Part shown: one piece after another, positions 34,335-43,931 of the stretch
How the letters are laid out: each line of letters opens with the position of its first letter
Position numbering within the stretch: the stretch's first letter is position 1
Origin: Solirubrobacteraceae bacterium
GTDB taxonomy: Bacteria > Actinomycetota > Thermoleophilia > Solirubrobacterales > Solirubrobacteraceae
Assembly: GCA_030447505.1 (NCBI GenBank)
Contig: JAUJOT010000002.1
Coordinates: 1-64,000, forward strand
DNA length: 64,000 bases
Reading direction: 5' to 3'
Position numbers and translations under genes: made by a program
Notes under the pieces: generated by a model
Seen by the model: only the letters and a program-made list of their open reading frames with translations
Database searches by the model: none
Told to the model about the DNA's origin: nothing

Positions 34335-35372
34335 CTACCTCGTAAGAGCCGAGTTACAGGCCCGACGTACATCTGCGGCGAACGCATCGACCTCCTCGGC
34401 CGTCGTGTCCCACGAGCAGACGAGGCGCACCTCGCCCGTCGCCTCAGCCCACGTATAGAAGGCCCAGTCGCGCTGCAGCTGCTCCGTCGCGCTCGCCGGC
34501 AGGACGGCGAAGACGGCGTTTGCCTGCACGGGCTGGGTCAGCCGCAGCCCAGGCACGTCGAGCAGCGCCTCGGCCAGCCGCGCGGCCATCGCGTTGGCCT
34601 GCGTGGCATTACGCAGCCACAGGTCGCCCTCGAGCAGCGCGATGAACTGCGCCGCGATGAAGCGGCCCTTGGAGGCGAGCTGCAGCGTCTGCTTGCGCAG
34701 GTACTTGAAGCCGTCGGCCAGCTCGGGGTTGCAGAACACCACGGCCTCGCCGAGCAGCAGGCCGTTCTTCGTGCCGCCAAAGGAGACGACGTCGACGCCG
34801 ACGTCGGTCGTCAGCGCGCGCAGCGGGAGGTCGAGCGCGGCCGCGGCGTTTGCGAGCCGGGCCCCGTCGAGATGCAGCAGCAGGCCGCGCTCGTGGGCGA
34901 AGTGGGCGAGCGCGTGCAGCTCGTAGGGGCTGTAGCGCGTGCCGAGCTCGGTGCTCTGCGTGACGCTCGCGACGCGCGGCTGGACGACGTGCTCGTCGCC
35001 GCGGCGCACGAGCAACCGCTCGACCTGCTCCGGCGTGAGCTTGGCGTCCAGCGTCGGGACGTCCTGGAGCTTGATGCCCGCGATCTGCTCGGGGGCGCCG
35101 CCCTCGTCGACGTTGATGTGCGCCTGCGCGGCGCAGATGACCGATTCCCACGGACGGCAGAGTGCGCGCAGGGACAGGACGTTGGCGGCGCTGCCGTTGA
35201 AGACGAGGTAGGAGACGGCCTGCTGGCCGAAGTGCTCGCGCAGCAGCTGCTCGGCGCGCGCGGTCCAGGGATCGTCGCCGTAGGAGACGGCGTGCCCGTG
35301 GTTGGCGTCGGCGATCGCGGCGAGGACCTCCGGGTGCGCGCCCGCGTAGTTGTCGGATGCAAAGCCCTTCAC
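34335..35372 (-). CDS. Low-specificity L-threonine aldolase
   Basis: A 345-aa PLP enzyme that cleaves threonine to glycine and acetaldehyde. The GTG at 35372 gives the normal family length and the typical start VKGFASDNYAGAHPEVL; the longer frame is Arg-rich nonsense. Motifs: YGDDPWTARAEQLLREHFG, FNGSAANVLSLRAL, ICAAQAHINVDEGGAPE, LHLDGARLANAAAAL, and the PLP lysine in DVVSFGGTKNGLLLGEAVVF near residue 200. It is divergent from alanine dehydrogenase with 170 bp between, which must hold both promoters. Confidence 0.9.
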   Translation of the reverse strand: MKGFASDNYAGAHPEVLAAIADANHGHAVSYGDDPWTARAEQLLREHFGQQAVSYLVFNGSAANVLSLRALCRPWESVICAAQAHINVDEGGAPEQIAGIKLQDVPTLDAKLTPEQVERLLVRRGDEHVVQPRVASVTQSTELGTRYSPYELHALAHFAHERGLLLHLDGARLANAAAALDLPLRALTTDVGVDVVSFGGTKNGLLLGEAVVFCNPELADGFKYLRKQTLQLASKGRFIAAQFIALLEGDLWLRNATQANAMAARLAEALLDVPGLRLTQPVQANAVFAVLPASATEQLQRDWAFYTWAEATGEVRLVCSWDTTAEEVDAFAADVRRACNSALTR

Positions 35373-35542
35373 GCTCGCCTTCAGCGTAGGGATCGCAGAG
35401 GGCGCGACGGCCGATGGTCCAAGATGTACGCCGTGTTCTCGCCGGCTTTGACCGCAGCGCCTGTCGCGCTCGCGCTCGGCAGCGCCGTCCCGGTGCCGCA
35501 CGACGCGCTCGTCGACCCCGTCATCGGCCGGCAGCGTGCGCT

Positions 35543-36640
35543 GTGAAGGTCGGGATTCCCACCGAGATCAAGACGGACGAGTTTCGCGTCGCGATCACGC
35601 CAGCAGGCGTACGCGAGCTGACGACGGATGGACACGAGGTGGTCGTCCAGGCCGGGGCCGGCCTCGGCAGCGCGATCGAGGACCTCGAGTACGCGGCGCA
35701 GGGCGCGCGCATCGTGCCGGATGCCGCGAGCGTCTGGAGCGAGGCGGAGCTCGTGCTGAAGGTCAAGGAGCCGCAGGCGTCCGAGGTCGGGCTGCTGCGG
35801 GCGGGCCAGACGCTCTTCACGTACCTGCATCTCGCCGCCGAGCCGCAGCTCGCCGCGCGGCTGTGCGCGTCGGGCGCGACGTGCATCGCCTACGAGACGG
35901 TCGAGGACGCGCGCGGGCGGCTGCCGCTGCTCGCGCCGATGAGCGAGGTCGCCGGCAAGATCGCGACGCAGGCGGGCGCGTTCATGCTCGAGAAGCCGCT
36001 CGGCGGCCGCGGCGTGCTGCTCGGCGGCGTGCCGGGCGTCGCGGCGGCGACCGTGCTCGTCATCGGCGCCGGCGTCGTCGGCACGAACGCAGCGCTGATC
36101 GCGATCGGCATGCAGGCCGAAGTGTTCGTCTTCGATCGCTCGATCGACCGCCTGCGCGAGCTTGATCTCGTCTTCGGCGGGCGCGCGTCGACCGTGCACT
36201 CCTCGACGCTCGCGATCGAGCGGATGCTGCCGAGCGCCGACCTCGTCATCGGCGCGGTGCTGATCCACGGGGCGCGCGCGCCGCGCGTCATCACGCGCGA
36301 GCAGCTCGCGCTCATGAAGTCGCGCGCCGTGCTCGTCGACGTCTCGATCGACCAGGGCGGCTGCTTTGAGACGTCGCGACCGACGACGCACTCCGACCCG
36401 ACGTTCCAGGTCGACGACGTGACGCACTACTGCGTGACGAACATGCCCGGCGCCGTCCCCGTCACCGCGACCTTTGCGCTGACGAACGCGACGTTGCCCT
36501 ACGTGCTCAAGCTCGCCGGCCTCGGCGTCCAGCGCGCGCTCGAGGAGTGCCCCGAGCTGCGCCTCGGCGTCAACGTCGCGGACGGCAAGGTCACCCATCC
36601 CGCCGTCGCCGAGGCGCTGCGCTCCGTGCCCGCCGGATAG
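35543..36640 (+). CDS. ald: Alanine dehydrogenase
   Basis: A 365-aa NAD-dependent enzyme interconverting L-alanine and pyruvate plus ammonia. GTG at 35543 begins MKVGIPTEIKTDEFRVAITP, the family start. Substrate residues are visible: Arg15, Lys in ELVLKVKEPQ and His in TLFTYLHLAAEP near residue 96. The NAD site is VLVIGAGVVGTNAALIAIGM, followed by the acidic Asp in VFVFDRSIDRL. The C-terminal lobe has THYCVTNMPGAVPVTATFAL. Length is normal (about 370). Confidence 0.95.
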   Translation: MKVGIPTEIKTDEFRVAITPAGVRELTTDGHEVVVQAGAGLGSAIEDLEYAAQGARIVPDAASVWSEAELVLKVKEPQASEVGLLRAGQTLFTYLHLAAEPQLAARLCASGATCIAYETVEDARGRLPLLAPMSEVAGKIATQAGAFMLEKPLGGRGVLLGGVPGVAAATVLVIGAGVVGTNAALIAIGMQAEVFVFDRSIDRLRELDLVFGGRASTVHSSTLAIERMLPSADLVIGAVLIHGARAPRVITREQLALMKSRAVLVDVSIDQGGCFETSRPTTHSDPTFQVDDVTHYCVTNMPGAVPVTATFALTNATLPYVLKLAGLGVQRALEECPELRLGVNVADGKVTHPAVAEALRSVPAG

Positions 36641-36773
36641 CGCCCCCGCGCACCGATCGCCGATCGGCTGCGCACCGGACAGGACGAGCGATCGAGCGCG
36701 GCCAACAGCGTCGCGTCGTCGATCAGCGCGTGGTTCGAGGCACCGCCGGCGCGGTCGTCTTCCTGCGTCGACC

Positions 36774-38723
36774 ATGCGTCCAACGGCTCAGGTTCGGCTC
36801 GCTGCTGGCGCCAGGGCAGTCGAAAACGTCATCGTGCGGATCACCAACTTGCTTCCTGGCGGACGTGGTCGCCGCGGAACGGGCCGGTCCAGCACCCCCG
36901 TCGCCCTGGACATCGGCGCCGACGCAGTCGTAGCGCTTCAGGCCGCCGACGACGGCGGACTGGTGCGCCCCGCCATCGTTCATCCCCTGCCGGTCGGGCT
37001 CGTCGTCGACGGCGAGGTCGTCGATTCCGACGCGCTGGCGGCGGAGCTGCGGACGCTCTTCCGCGAGCACAAGCTGGCGCGCGACGTGCGCGTCGGGCTC
37101 GCGCACCCGCGGCTCATGGTGCGCCTGGTCGAGCTGCCCGCGACGATCTCCGGCCGCGACCTCGACGGCGCCGTCCGCCACCTGGCGAGCGACCATCTGC
37201 CGGTCGGTCTCGACCAGCTCGTCGTCGACTACCGCCGTGTCGGCCGCGTGCCCGGGTCGAGCACGAGTGCGCTGCAGCGGATCCTGATGGCCGCCGCGCG
37301 CGTCGACGGCATCGACCGCCTGACGCGGGCTCTCGACGGCGCGGGGCTGCGGCTGCAGGGCATCGCGCTGTCCGGGCTGGCGATGGTCTCCGCTCTCGAC
37401 CATCCGGCGCCGCCGGGCGAGGCGATCCTCTACGTGCAGGCCGGTGCGCTGACGAACGTCGTCATCACCGAGGCTGGACAGCCGCTGCTCGTGCGCGCCG
37501 CGTCCGCGGGCTCGGAGTCGATCGCCGCCGGTCTCGCCGAGCGCGCATCGATCAGCCACGAGCAGGCGCGCGCCTACGTCTCGGCGCTCGGCCTCGGCTC
37601 GGCGCCGCACCACGGCTCGCCCGCGCCGATCAGCGACGAGATCCAGACGAGCGTCCAGCAGCAGGTTCGCGAGGGGCTGCGCCGCGTCGTCGCCGAGGTG
37701 CAGTCCTCTCGCGGGGTGTATGCCGCCCGCCCCGACGCCTGCCCGATCGGCGCCGTCGTGCTGACCGGCTCGATGACGAGCTGGCCGGGCGTCGTCCAGG
37801 CGCTCGAGGACGACCTGCATCTGCCCGTCGTCCTCGCCGGCCGCGAGAGCTGGCCGCCGCTCGGCGATGTCGGCGTCCCCGTCGAGCGCCTCGACGTCGT
37901 CATCGGGCTCGCTCGCATGAGCGCCGGCGATCGACCGGACCTGCGACCGACGCAGCTCGCGCAGACGCGGCGCGAGTCCACGTCGGTGACCCTCGTCGCC
38001 CAGGCCTGCTGCGCGATGCTCGCGGTGCTGGCGGCGACGATCGTGTACCTCGTCGTCATCTCGAACCAGGTCAGCTCGGGCCGCGAGCAGGTCGCCAGGA
38101 TCTCCGCCGAGCTGGTGGCCGCCGAGCGCGAGGCCGTCGTACTGAAGCCCTACGAGGACTTCGCCGCGGCGACCGTCACGCGCCGCGAGGCCGTCGCCGC
38201 CGTCGCGAAGACGCGCTTCAACTGGGACCGCGCGCTCACCGAGCTCGCCAGCGTCGCGCCCGGCGGCGTCTGGCTGACCTCGGCAAAGGGCACGCTGTCG
38301 CCGAACACCGCGCTCGAGGGCGGTGGCAGCGAAGGCGCGACGCAGAGCCTGCGCAGCGTGCTGCCGGTGCCCGCCCTCGAGCTCGTCGGCTGCGCCGAGC
38401 GCGAGAGCATCGTGCCCGCCTACATCGACCGGCTGCATGCGATGACCGGCGTCACGAAGGTCGGCTTCAGCCGCAGCCAACGACTTGAGAAGACGACGAA
38501 GGGTGCGGGCGGCGCCGGCGACTGCCGCAACGGCAACGACCGGATCGCGCAGTTCGCGCTCGTGGCGTACTTCAAGGCCAGTCCGGCGCAGCCGGCAGCG
38601 GCTGCCGCAGCGGCGCGCGGCGGGACGCCGCAGGCCGTCAAGCCCGCGCCGGCGGCGGCGCCGTCGGCGGCGAGCGCTCCGTCCAAGCAGACGGCATCGA
38701 CGGCGACGGGAGGCTCGAAATGA
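36774..38723 (+). CDS. PilM-PilN fusion, type IV pilus assembly
   Basis: A 649-aa protein. Residues about 40-390 are an actin-like PilM domain: VALDIGADAVVALQ, VRLVELPATISGRDLDGAVR, AILYVQAGALTNVVITEAGQ and the C-lobe VVLTGSMTSWPGVVQALEDD. A single TM at about 405-428 (CCAMLAVLAATIVYLVVISN) then begins a PilN-like part: a coiled coil (430-480), followed by NWDRALTELASVAPGGVWLT and VGFSRSQRLEKT. In most bacteria PilM (cytosolic) and PilN (inner membrane) are separate proteins that bind each other through a short PilN tail; here they are joined. GTG at 36834 is an alternative start. First gene of the pilus operon. Confidence 0.88.
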   Translation: MRPTAQVRLAAGARAVENVIVRITNLLPGGRGRRGTGRSSTPVALDIGADAVVALQAADDGGLVRPAIVHPLPVGLVVDGEVVDSDALAAELRTLFREHKLARDVRVGLAHPRLMVRLVELPATISGRDLDGAVRHLASDHLPVGLDQLVVDYRRVGRVPGSSTSALQRILMAAARVDGIDRLTRALDGAGLRLQGIALSGLAMVSALDHPAPPGEAILYVQAGALTNVVITEAGQPLLVRAASAGSESIAAGLAERASISHEQARAYVSALGLGSAPHHGSPAPISDEIQTSVQQQVREGLRRVVAEVQSSRGVYAARPDACPIGAVVLTGSMTSWPGVVQALEDDLHLPVVLAGRESWPPLGDVGVPVERLDVVIGLARMSAGDRPDLRPTQLAQTRRESTSVTLVAQACCAMLAVLAATIVYLVVISNQVSSGREQVARISAELVAAEREAVVLKPYEDFAAATVTRREAVAAVAKTRFNWDRALTELASVAPGGVWLTSAKGTLSPNTALEGGGSEGATQSLRSVLPVPALELVGCAERESIVPAYIDRLHAMTGVTKVGFSRSQRLEKTTKGAGGAGDCRNGNDRIAQFALVAYFKASPAQPAAAAAAARGGTPQAVKPAPAAAPSAASAPSKQTASTATGGSK

Positions 38724-39400
38724 GCGCGCAGGCGCGTCCATTCGCGGCAGCGATCGCCGTCGGCATCGCGCTGTTCGCGGCGGTCTGGTTTCTCGCGGTC
38801 GCACCGAACCGATCGGAGAAGGCGCAGGTCGACAGGAACGTCGCGGCGCAGCAGACACGGCTTGATCTGGCCAGGGCGAACGTCGCGACCTTCACCGCCT
38901 CACGCAAGCGGTTCTCGGGGCTGCTGGCGGAGCTGCGCCGCCTCGACAAGGCCGTCCCGGCGCGCGGCGACATCTCGGCGCTGCTGCGCGAGCTCCAGCG
39001 GCGCGCGAAGGCGCGCGACAGCGACCTGCGGCTCGTGGCGCTGAAGGACCCGGGCCAGGCGGGTCCCGAGACGACGCGCGCGACGCCCGGAGCGATCACC
39101 GGTCCGGGCGGGCTGTCGGCGCTCCCCTTCACCTTCGAGTACACGGGCGGGTACTTCGACCTGCTCGACATCCTCAAGGCCGTCCGACGCTCCGTGCGGG
39201 TGACGGCCGGCGATCTCGACATCGACGGGCGCCTGCTGACGATCGACGGGCTGTCGTTCAGGCGCGTGAATGCCGACACCGCGCTGACCAAGGCCGTGCT
39301 GAACGCGACGGCATACGTCGCGGCCGATGGCGGCGCCGCCGCGGCGGCAACCCCGGCCGCCGCGGCCCCCGCAACTGCAGCTACCAAGGAAGGTCGATGA
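38720..39400 (+). CDS. pilO: PilO-like type IV pilus inner-membrane protein
   Basis: A 226-aa protein starting 4 bp inside the PilM-N gene. One TM at about residues 9-27 (AAIAVGIALFAAVWFLAVAP), a coiled coil at about 30-100 (LRRLDKAVPARGDISALLRE) and a ferredoxin-like C-domain at 120-205 (LPFTFEYTGGYFDLLDILKA, RVTAGDLDIDGRLLTIDGLS), which is the PilO plan. The Ala/Pro-rich tail is low complexity. PilO pairs with PilN to form the alignment complex. Confidence 0.85.
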   Translation: MSAQARPFAAAIAVGIALFAAVWFLAVAPNRSEKAQVDRNVAAQQTRLDLARANVATFTASRKRFSGLLAELRRLDKAVPARGDISALLRELQRRAKARDSDLRLVALKDPGQAGPETTRATPGAITGPGGLSALPFTFEYTGGYFDLLDILKAVRRSVRVTAGDLDIDGRLLTIDGLSFRRVNADTALTKAVLNATAYVAADGGAAAAATPAAAAPATAATKEGR

Positions 39401-40314
39401 TGCTTCGCAACCTGGTCGACGAGGTCATGCGCCGCCGTCTGTGGCCGATCGCCGCGCTTGCCGTGCTCGTCGCGCTCGCAACGCCGCTGCTGTTCCTGCA
39501 GTCGGCGCCGTCCGACGCTCCGGTCGCTTCGGCCCCTGCTGGCGCGATCGCACCGACCGCCGAGCTGCCCGCGCGCGCCCAGCGACTGCTCGCGACGGGC
39601 GCGAGCGCCGAGCAGGGCGCGTCGCGCAAGCCGTCGGGCCGCGCCAACGATCCGTTTCAGGCGCCGTCGTCGCATGCCGCGAAGTCCTCCGGCAAGGCAG
39701 CGGCCGGCAGATCGGCAACGTCCTCGGGCGAGCGATCCGCGGGCGCGGCCAGCGAGCCGGTCCCGGTCGTCATCACGAACGCCGACGGGACGAACCCGGC
39801 GACCTCGACGACGCCGGGGACGACCTCCTCCCCCGTGCCGATCGGCGACGCCACGACCAGCAACGTGGCCACGAGCGTGACGGCGGTCGACGTGCGCTTC
39901 GGCGAGCGCTTCCCGGGCACGCTTCATCGCGGCATCCCGCGACGACAGACGTTCGTCGCCGGCGGCCGCATCATCGCGATCTTCGTCAAGTACTCGCCCA
40001 ACCGCGACAAGGCCGTCTTCGCGATCGCGCCCAGCACAGTCGTCAGCGGCGCGGCTGAATGCCGCCGCAAGGACGATCTGTGTCGCTACGTCGACATCCC
40101 AGCCGGCGAGCACGTCCGCCTGGCGACGCTCTCGACGAGCGGATCGCTCGTCAGCCGCCGACTCGAAGTCGTGCGCATCAACCGCACGCCGAGCTCCGCC
40201 GCGACCGCCGCCGCCGCCAGCAGCGCGCCGGCGGACGGGTCCTGCCTGCTCGGCAGGCTGCTGACGCTCGACGAACGAGACTCGCCGCTCGCCAGCGACG
40301 CCTGCGAGAGCTGA
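39397..40314 (+). CDS. Pilus-operon membrane protein in the PilP position
   Basis: A 305-aa protein; its ATG overlaps the pilO stop by 4 bp. One TM at about residues 14-35 (LWPIAALAVLVALATPLLFL), a long Ser/Thr/Ala-rich linker (50-155) and a C-terminal beta-rich domain (160-255: VTAVDVRFGERFPGTLHRGI, GRIIAIFVKYSPNRDKAVFA). It holds the place of PilP but has no lipobox and I see no clear PilP homology, so the role as an alignment-complex component is inference from position. Confidence 0.65.
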   Translation: MMLRNLVDEVMRRRLWPIAALAVLVALATPLLFLQSAPSDAPVASAPAGAIAPTAELPARAQRLLATGASAEQGASRKPSGRANDPFQAPSSHAAKSSGKAAAGRSATSSGERSAGAASEPVPVVITNADGTNPATSTTPGTTSSPVPIGDATTSNVATSVTAVDVRFGERFPGTLHRGIPRRQTFVAGGRIIAIFVKYSPNRDKAVFAIAPSTVVSGAAECRRKDDLCRYVDIPAGEHVRLATLSTSGSLVSRRLEVVRINRTPSSAATAAAASSAPADGSCLLGRLLTLDERDSPLASDACES

Positions 40315-40320
40315 GCTCGG

Positions 40321-41079
40321 ATGGGTGCGAGCACGCGAAGCCCGGGGACCGGCGGCGAGGCGGGCTTCACGATCGTCGAGGTCATGGTCGGCGCGTTCCT
40401 GCTCGTCGTCGGCGTCCTGGCGATGCTCGTCATGATCGAGGGAAGCCTGGCGAGCACGAGCCGCACGACGGCTCGCGAGCAGGCGACGAACCTCGCGCGC
40501 GACATCGTCGAGCGAGCGCGGCAGGTGCCGTACAGCAGCACGACCACCGCCGCGGCGGCGGCGGCGATCGCCGCGAAGCTGCCCGAGAACCCCGTCGTGA
40601 CGGCCTCGAGCTTCGTCGTCGAGCGGCGCAACGTCGAGTACGCGGTGACGCTGTCGGCGTGCTCGATCGACGACCCCGCGGACGGCGTCGGTGTCGGCGA
40701 CGCCAGCTTCTGTGACGCACCCTCGAACTCGACCGGTCCCGGCAGCGCAACGACCGGCTCGGGGCTCGCAGCCGCGCCGAACATCCTCGGGCTGTCCGTC
40801 ACGCTCGCCGCCAGCGGCAGCCTGGTCGACACCGTCTGCGAGGCCGTCGGTACGGACACGGCGATCGCCGCTCTGGTCGAGACCAGCGCCGGCGCTTTGC
40901 TCGCGGCGGAGAGCAAGGGCGCTGTGCTCTCCATCTGTCCGGCGATCGCCGGGGCGGTCGCCTACGACCCGACGCCGGCCGACCTGCGCCGCATCCGCGT
41001 GCAGGTGGAGTGGGCCCCACGTGGCAGGACCACGCCGACCGCATTGACCCAGACGACCCTCCTGACCTCCCCCACCTGA
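40321..41079 (+). CDS. Prepilin-like protein (PilV type)
   Basis: A 252-aa minor pilin candidate. A short leader ends in GEAG, followed by the type IV N-methylation motif FTIVEVMVGAFLLVVGVLAM, with Glu at +5 of the mature protein. The rest is a Ser/Ala-rich globular domain with four or five cysteines. It would be cleaved by a prepilin peptidase (not in this window). It starts 6 bp after the preceding gene. Confidence 0.82.
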   Translation: MGASTRSPGTGGEAGFTIVEVMVGAFLLVVGVLAMLVMIEGSLASTSRTTAREQATNLARDIVERARQVPYSSTTTAAAAAAIAAKLPENPVVTASSFVVERRNVEYAVTLSACSIDDPADGVGVGDASFCDAPSNSTGPGSATTGSGLAAAPNILGLSVTLAASGSLVDTVCEAVGTDTAIAALVETSAGALLAAESKGAVLSICPAIAGAVAYDPTPADLRRIRVQVEWAPRGRTTPTALTQTTLLTSPT

Positions 41080-41912
41080 TGGCCCCGCGTTTGGCAGAGC
41101 CGCAGCTGCGCAACGAGTCCGGCTTCACGCTCGTGGAGCTGCTTGTCGCCATGACGCTGGCGCTGATCGTGCTCTTCGGCGTCCTCGACGTCTTCGACGG
41201 CTTCAGCTCGAACGCCGCGCGCCAGACGCGCGTGACCGACGCCAACGAGCACGTGCGCGCGGCGATGGACAGGATCGTCAGCGATCTGCGCCACTCCCGC
41301 GCGCTCGAGGTCGCCGACCCCAACGACCTCGTCTACACCGTCACCGACTCGGCGACCGCGACCCGCCGCGAGCGCATCTGCCTCGACTCCGCCGGCCACC
41401 TGTGGCGCTCGAGCGTCACGACCACCAGCCCGCCGGACACGCCGATCGCCTCCGGCACCGCCTGCCCGACGCCGAGCAGCGGGGCCTTCATGATCGCCCC
41501 GATGCGCTCGGCTAACACGGCGTCCAACCCCCTCTTCAGCTACGACTCTGCGACTCCCGCGGACGTGCGCAACGTCGGGCTTACGTTCGCCCTGGACGCG
41601 GGCAGCAGCGCCCGCGCCCACACCAGCACGCTGCGCGCCAGCGCATTCGTCCGTCGGCAGAGCGAGCGGGCGCTCGGGCTCGACCAGGACGCCATCACCA
41701 CCACCTGCAGCAGCACCGGCGTCCCCACGCTGACGCTCGAGGCGGGGGACGGGGCGCTGTCGGTCACCTACACCGACCTCGACGGCAACGTGCTCGGCGC
41801 ATCGGCGAACGGGAGCGCCACGACGCTCCCCTCGGGCTCGACGAAGGTGGTGGCGATCGTCACGGCCGAGTCGGGCGCGACGAGCGAGATCCTGGAGGCG
41901 ATCGCATGCTGA
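41079..41912 (+). CDS. Prepilin-like protein (PilW type)
   Basis: A 277-aa protein; ATG 41079 shares a base with the stop of the PilV-like gene (TGATG). The prepilin signal NESGFTLVELLVAMTLALIV has the cleavage site after Gly and Glu5. The body is globular with EHVRAAMDRIVSDLRHSRAL, a common PilW segment. Minor pilin, probably in the pilus tip or priming complex. Confidence 0.85.
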   Translation: MAPRLAEPQLRNESGFTLVELLVAMTLALIVLFGVLDVFDGFSSNAARQTRVTDANEHVRAAMDRIVSDLRHSRALEVADPNDLVYTVTDSATATRRERICLDSAGHLWRSSVTTTSPPDTPIASGTACPTPSSGAFMIAPMRSANTASNPLFSYDSATPADVRNVGLTFALDAGSSARAHTSTLRASAFVRRQSERALGLDQDAITTTCSSTGVPTLTLEAGDGALSVTYTDLDGNVLGASANGSATTLPSGSTKVVAIVTAESGATSEILEAIAC

Positions 41913-43495
41913 AGCGCCTGAAGCTCGAAGGCGAGAGCGGCTCGGTGATCGTCACCGCGGTGCTGGTGATGGCGATCATGATCCCGCTCGGCCTCGCGCT
42001 GCTGTCGATCGTCGACACGCAGGCGCGCGAGTCGGGCACGGAGCGCACGCGCGACCGCGCGTTCAACCTCGCCGAGAGCGCGCTGCGCAGCGCCGCCTTC
42101 AACCTGGGCCGCGGGGCCTGGCCCGCAACCGCGGCGTCGGCGCCCAGCAACAGCGGCCCCGTCGGATCGTCGATGTACTGCGGCGAGGCCTCCTATGGGG
42201 CAACCCTCGGCGCGGCGACGAACCCGGGCTCGGCGACGGCGAAGCTGCAGCCCAACCTCAACGCCAGCTACGACGACGCGGCCTTCACGGGCGCCACGTG
42301 GCAGATCAACGTCTGTGACAACGACCTGGGCAGCGCGGCGCCGACCGTCTGGAGCGAGGAGCTGCTGAACACCAGCCGCAACTTCGACGAGAACGCCGAC
42401 GAGCACGTCTGGGTGCGCTCCGAGGCTTCCGTCGACGGGCGCAGGCGCGTTCTCGCGGCGCTCGTGCGCGTCGAGCAGGCGGCGGTGTTCTCCTCCAAGT
42501 ACGGGATCATCACGGGTCGCATGAGCGCCGAGCTCACCAACACGGCCGGCGAGCCGCTGAGCGCCGAGCTCGTCGCCGAGCTCGTCCCGGAGCTGTTCGG
42601 AAGCGACCCGCTCGTCGCGCCCGACCCGTCCGCCGACACATCACCGCCGACCTCGGGCGTGATCGGCCTGCGCTGCGGGGCGCTGGAGGGCTGCCTTGCG
42701 GGCGCGCTCGGCGGGCTGTCGTCGAGCGCCGAGCCGCTCAGCAGCGCGATCGGCAGCGGCAGGATCGAGCAGTACACCTCGCCGACCGCGACGAGCGAGG
42801 CGAACGGCGCGCAGCTCAAGCAGCAGGCGATCAGCTCGAGCACGTACGTCGCGTCGACCTCGGGGTCGTCGTCGTCCTCGAGCCCGCCCGCATGCACGAT
42901 CCCGGCGGGCGCCAATGCAGACACGATCGTCTACATCGAGCAGGTGGGGACCAAGGAGGAGGTCGAAGCGGAAGCCGCGGAAGGCGGAAGCACGGGAAGC
43001 ACCGAAACCGAAGGCGGTGCCGGCGACCGGTTCTGCGTCGTCGACGTCTCGTCCAACGTCGCCTTCAAGGCGCTCGTCATCGGTCGCGGACGCGTCGTCC
43101 TGCGCGGCGACGACACGACCGCCGGCGGCACCGTCAACACCTTCCGCGGCGTGCTGTACGCCCTCAACGAGCAGCGCGCGACGCTCGGGGACGACGCCCT
43201 GCCGGGCCGCGAGGTCGTGCGCCTCGACCGCGGCGCTCGCGTCCTCGGCGGTGTCGCCGCCGACGGCAAGAGCGCGCAGATCGGCATCTACCCCCCGGGG
43301 CTGTGCACCTCGGTCTACGTGCTCGGCGTCGACGTCGGCTGCGCTCTCAGCGAGCTGACGAGCATCGTCGCCGTGCTCCACGACTACAACCCGGCGATCC
43401 CATCCAACGTGTCCACGATGCTGGCCGTCAAGTCCTACAGCGCGTCGCGCATCGTGGCCGGGACATATCGGGACGTCGCGGGCGAACTGCGCTGA
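41906..43495 (+). CDS. PilX-like pilus assembly protein
   Basis: A 529-aa protein overlapping the PilW-like gene by 7 bp. The N-terminus ESGSVIVTAVLVMAIMIPLG is a TM helix following the pattern seen in PilX proteins, which often lack the canonical Glu5. RAFNLAESALRSAAFNLGRG is the usual PilX segment. A large Ser/Thr-rich C-terminal region (about 200-500), with a Glu/Gly repeat around 350-370 (EEVEAEAAEGGSTGSTETEG), is far longer than usual and may be surface exposed. Last gene of the pilus operon. Confidence 0.75.
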   Translation: MLKRLKLEGESGSVIVTAVLVMAIMIPLGLALLSIVDTQARESGTERTRDRAFNLAESALRSAAFNLGRGAWPATAASAPSNSGPVGSSMYCGEASYGATLGAATNPGSATAKLQPNLNASYDDAAFTGATWQINVCDNDLGSAAPTVWSEELLNTSRNFDENADEHVWVRSEASVDGRRRVLAALVRVEQAAVFSSKYGIITGRMSAELTNTAGEPLSAELVAELVPELFGSDPLVAPDPSADTSPPTSGVIGLRCGALEGCLAGALGGLSSSAEPLSSAIGSGRIEQYTSPTATSEANGAQLKQQAISSSTYVASTSGSSSSSSPPACTIPAGANADTIVYIEQVGTKEEVEAEAAEGGSTGSTETEGGAGDRFCVVDVSSNVAFKALVIGRGRVVLRGDDTTAGGTVNTFRGVLYALNEQRATLGDDALPGREVVRLDRGARVLGGVAADGKSAQIGIYPPGLCTSVYVLGVDVGCALSELTSIVAVLHDYNPAIPSNVSTMLAVKSYSASRIVAGTYRDVAGELR

Positions 43496-43541
43496 CGCGC
43501 CCGCAGTGATCCGGACGCGTCCCGCACACGCTCAGAGAGGT

Positions 43542-43931
43542 ATGAGAAAAGCGATCCTCGCCGCCCTGCTCGGCGCGGCACTGCTCGCCGGCTGCGGCAG
43601 CGACGACGACATGACCACCCGGGAACCGAAGACGAACACGGCAGCGGCTCCGAGCGCGGCCGCGCCCGTCGACACGATCCGGATCAAGGACTTCGAGTTT
43701 CAGCCCTCGCGCGCGACGGTCACGGCAGGCCAGAAGATCTCCGTCCCGAACGAGGACTCGGCCCCGCACACGCTCACCCACGAGCCCACCAGTGGCGAGC
43801 CGCTGTTCGACACCGGCACCGTGCGCGGCGAGCAGACGGGGTCGTTCAGTGCGCCGAAGCCCGGCACCTACAACATCTTCTGCGACATCCACCCGTTCAT
43901 GAAGGGCGAGATCGAGGTCGTCGCCTCCTAG
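43542..43931 (+). CDS. Cupredoxin-domain lipoprotein
   Basis: A 129-aa protein from ATG 43542 (GAGAGG upstream). Signal peptide with lipobox LLAGC; Cys at about residue 20. Residues 45-129 are a plastocyanin-like fold: [20 protein letters not shown], and the type-1 copper ligands His in PHTLTHEP and Cys, His and Met in [11 protein letters not shown]. It probably carries electrons or copper outside the membrane. Its end overlaps the convergent sigma-factor gene by 4 bp. Confidence 0.88.
   Translation: MRKAILAALLGAALLAGCGSDDDMTTREPKTNTAAAPSAAAPVDTIRIKDFEFQPSRATVTAGQKISVPNEDSAPHTLTHEPTSGEPLFDTGTVRGEQTGSFSAPKPGTYNIFCDIHPFMKGEIEVVAS

Noticed and set aside
36723-38858. 711-codon minus-strand open frame
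   Set aside because: Arg/Ala-rich shadow of the PilM-PilN gene on the opposite strand; no family motifs.
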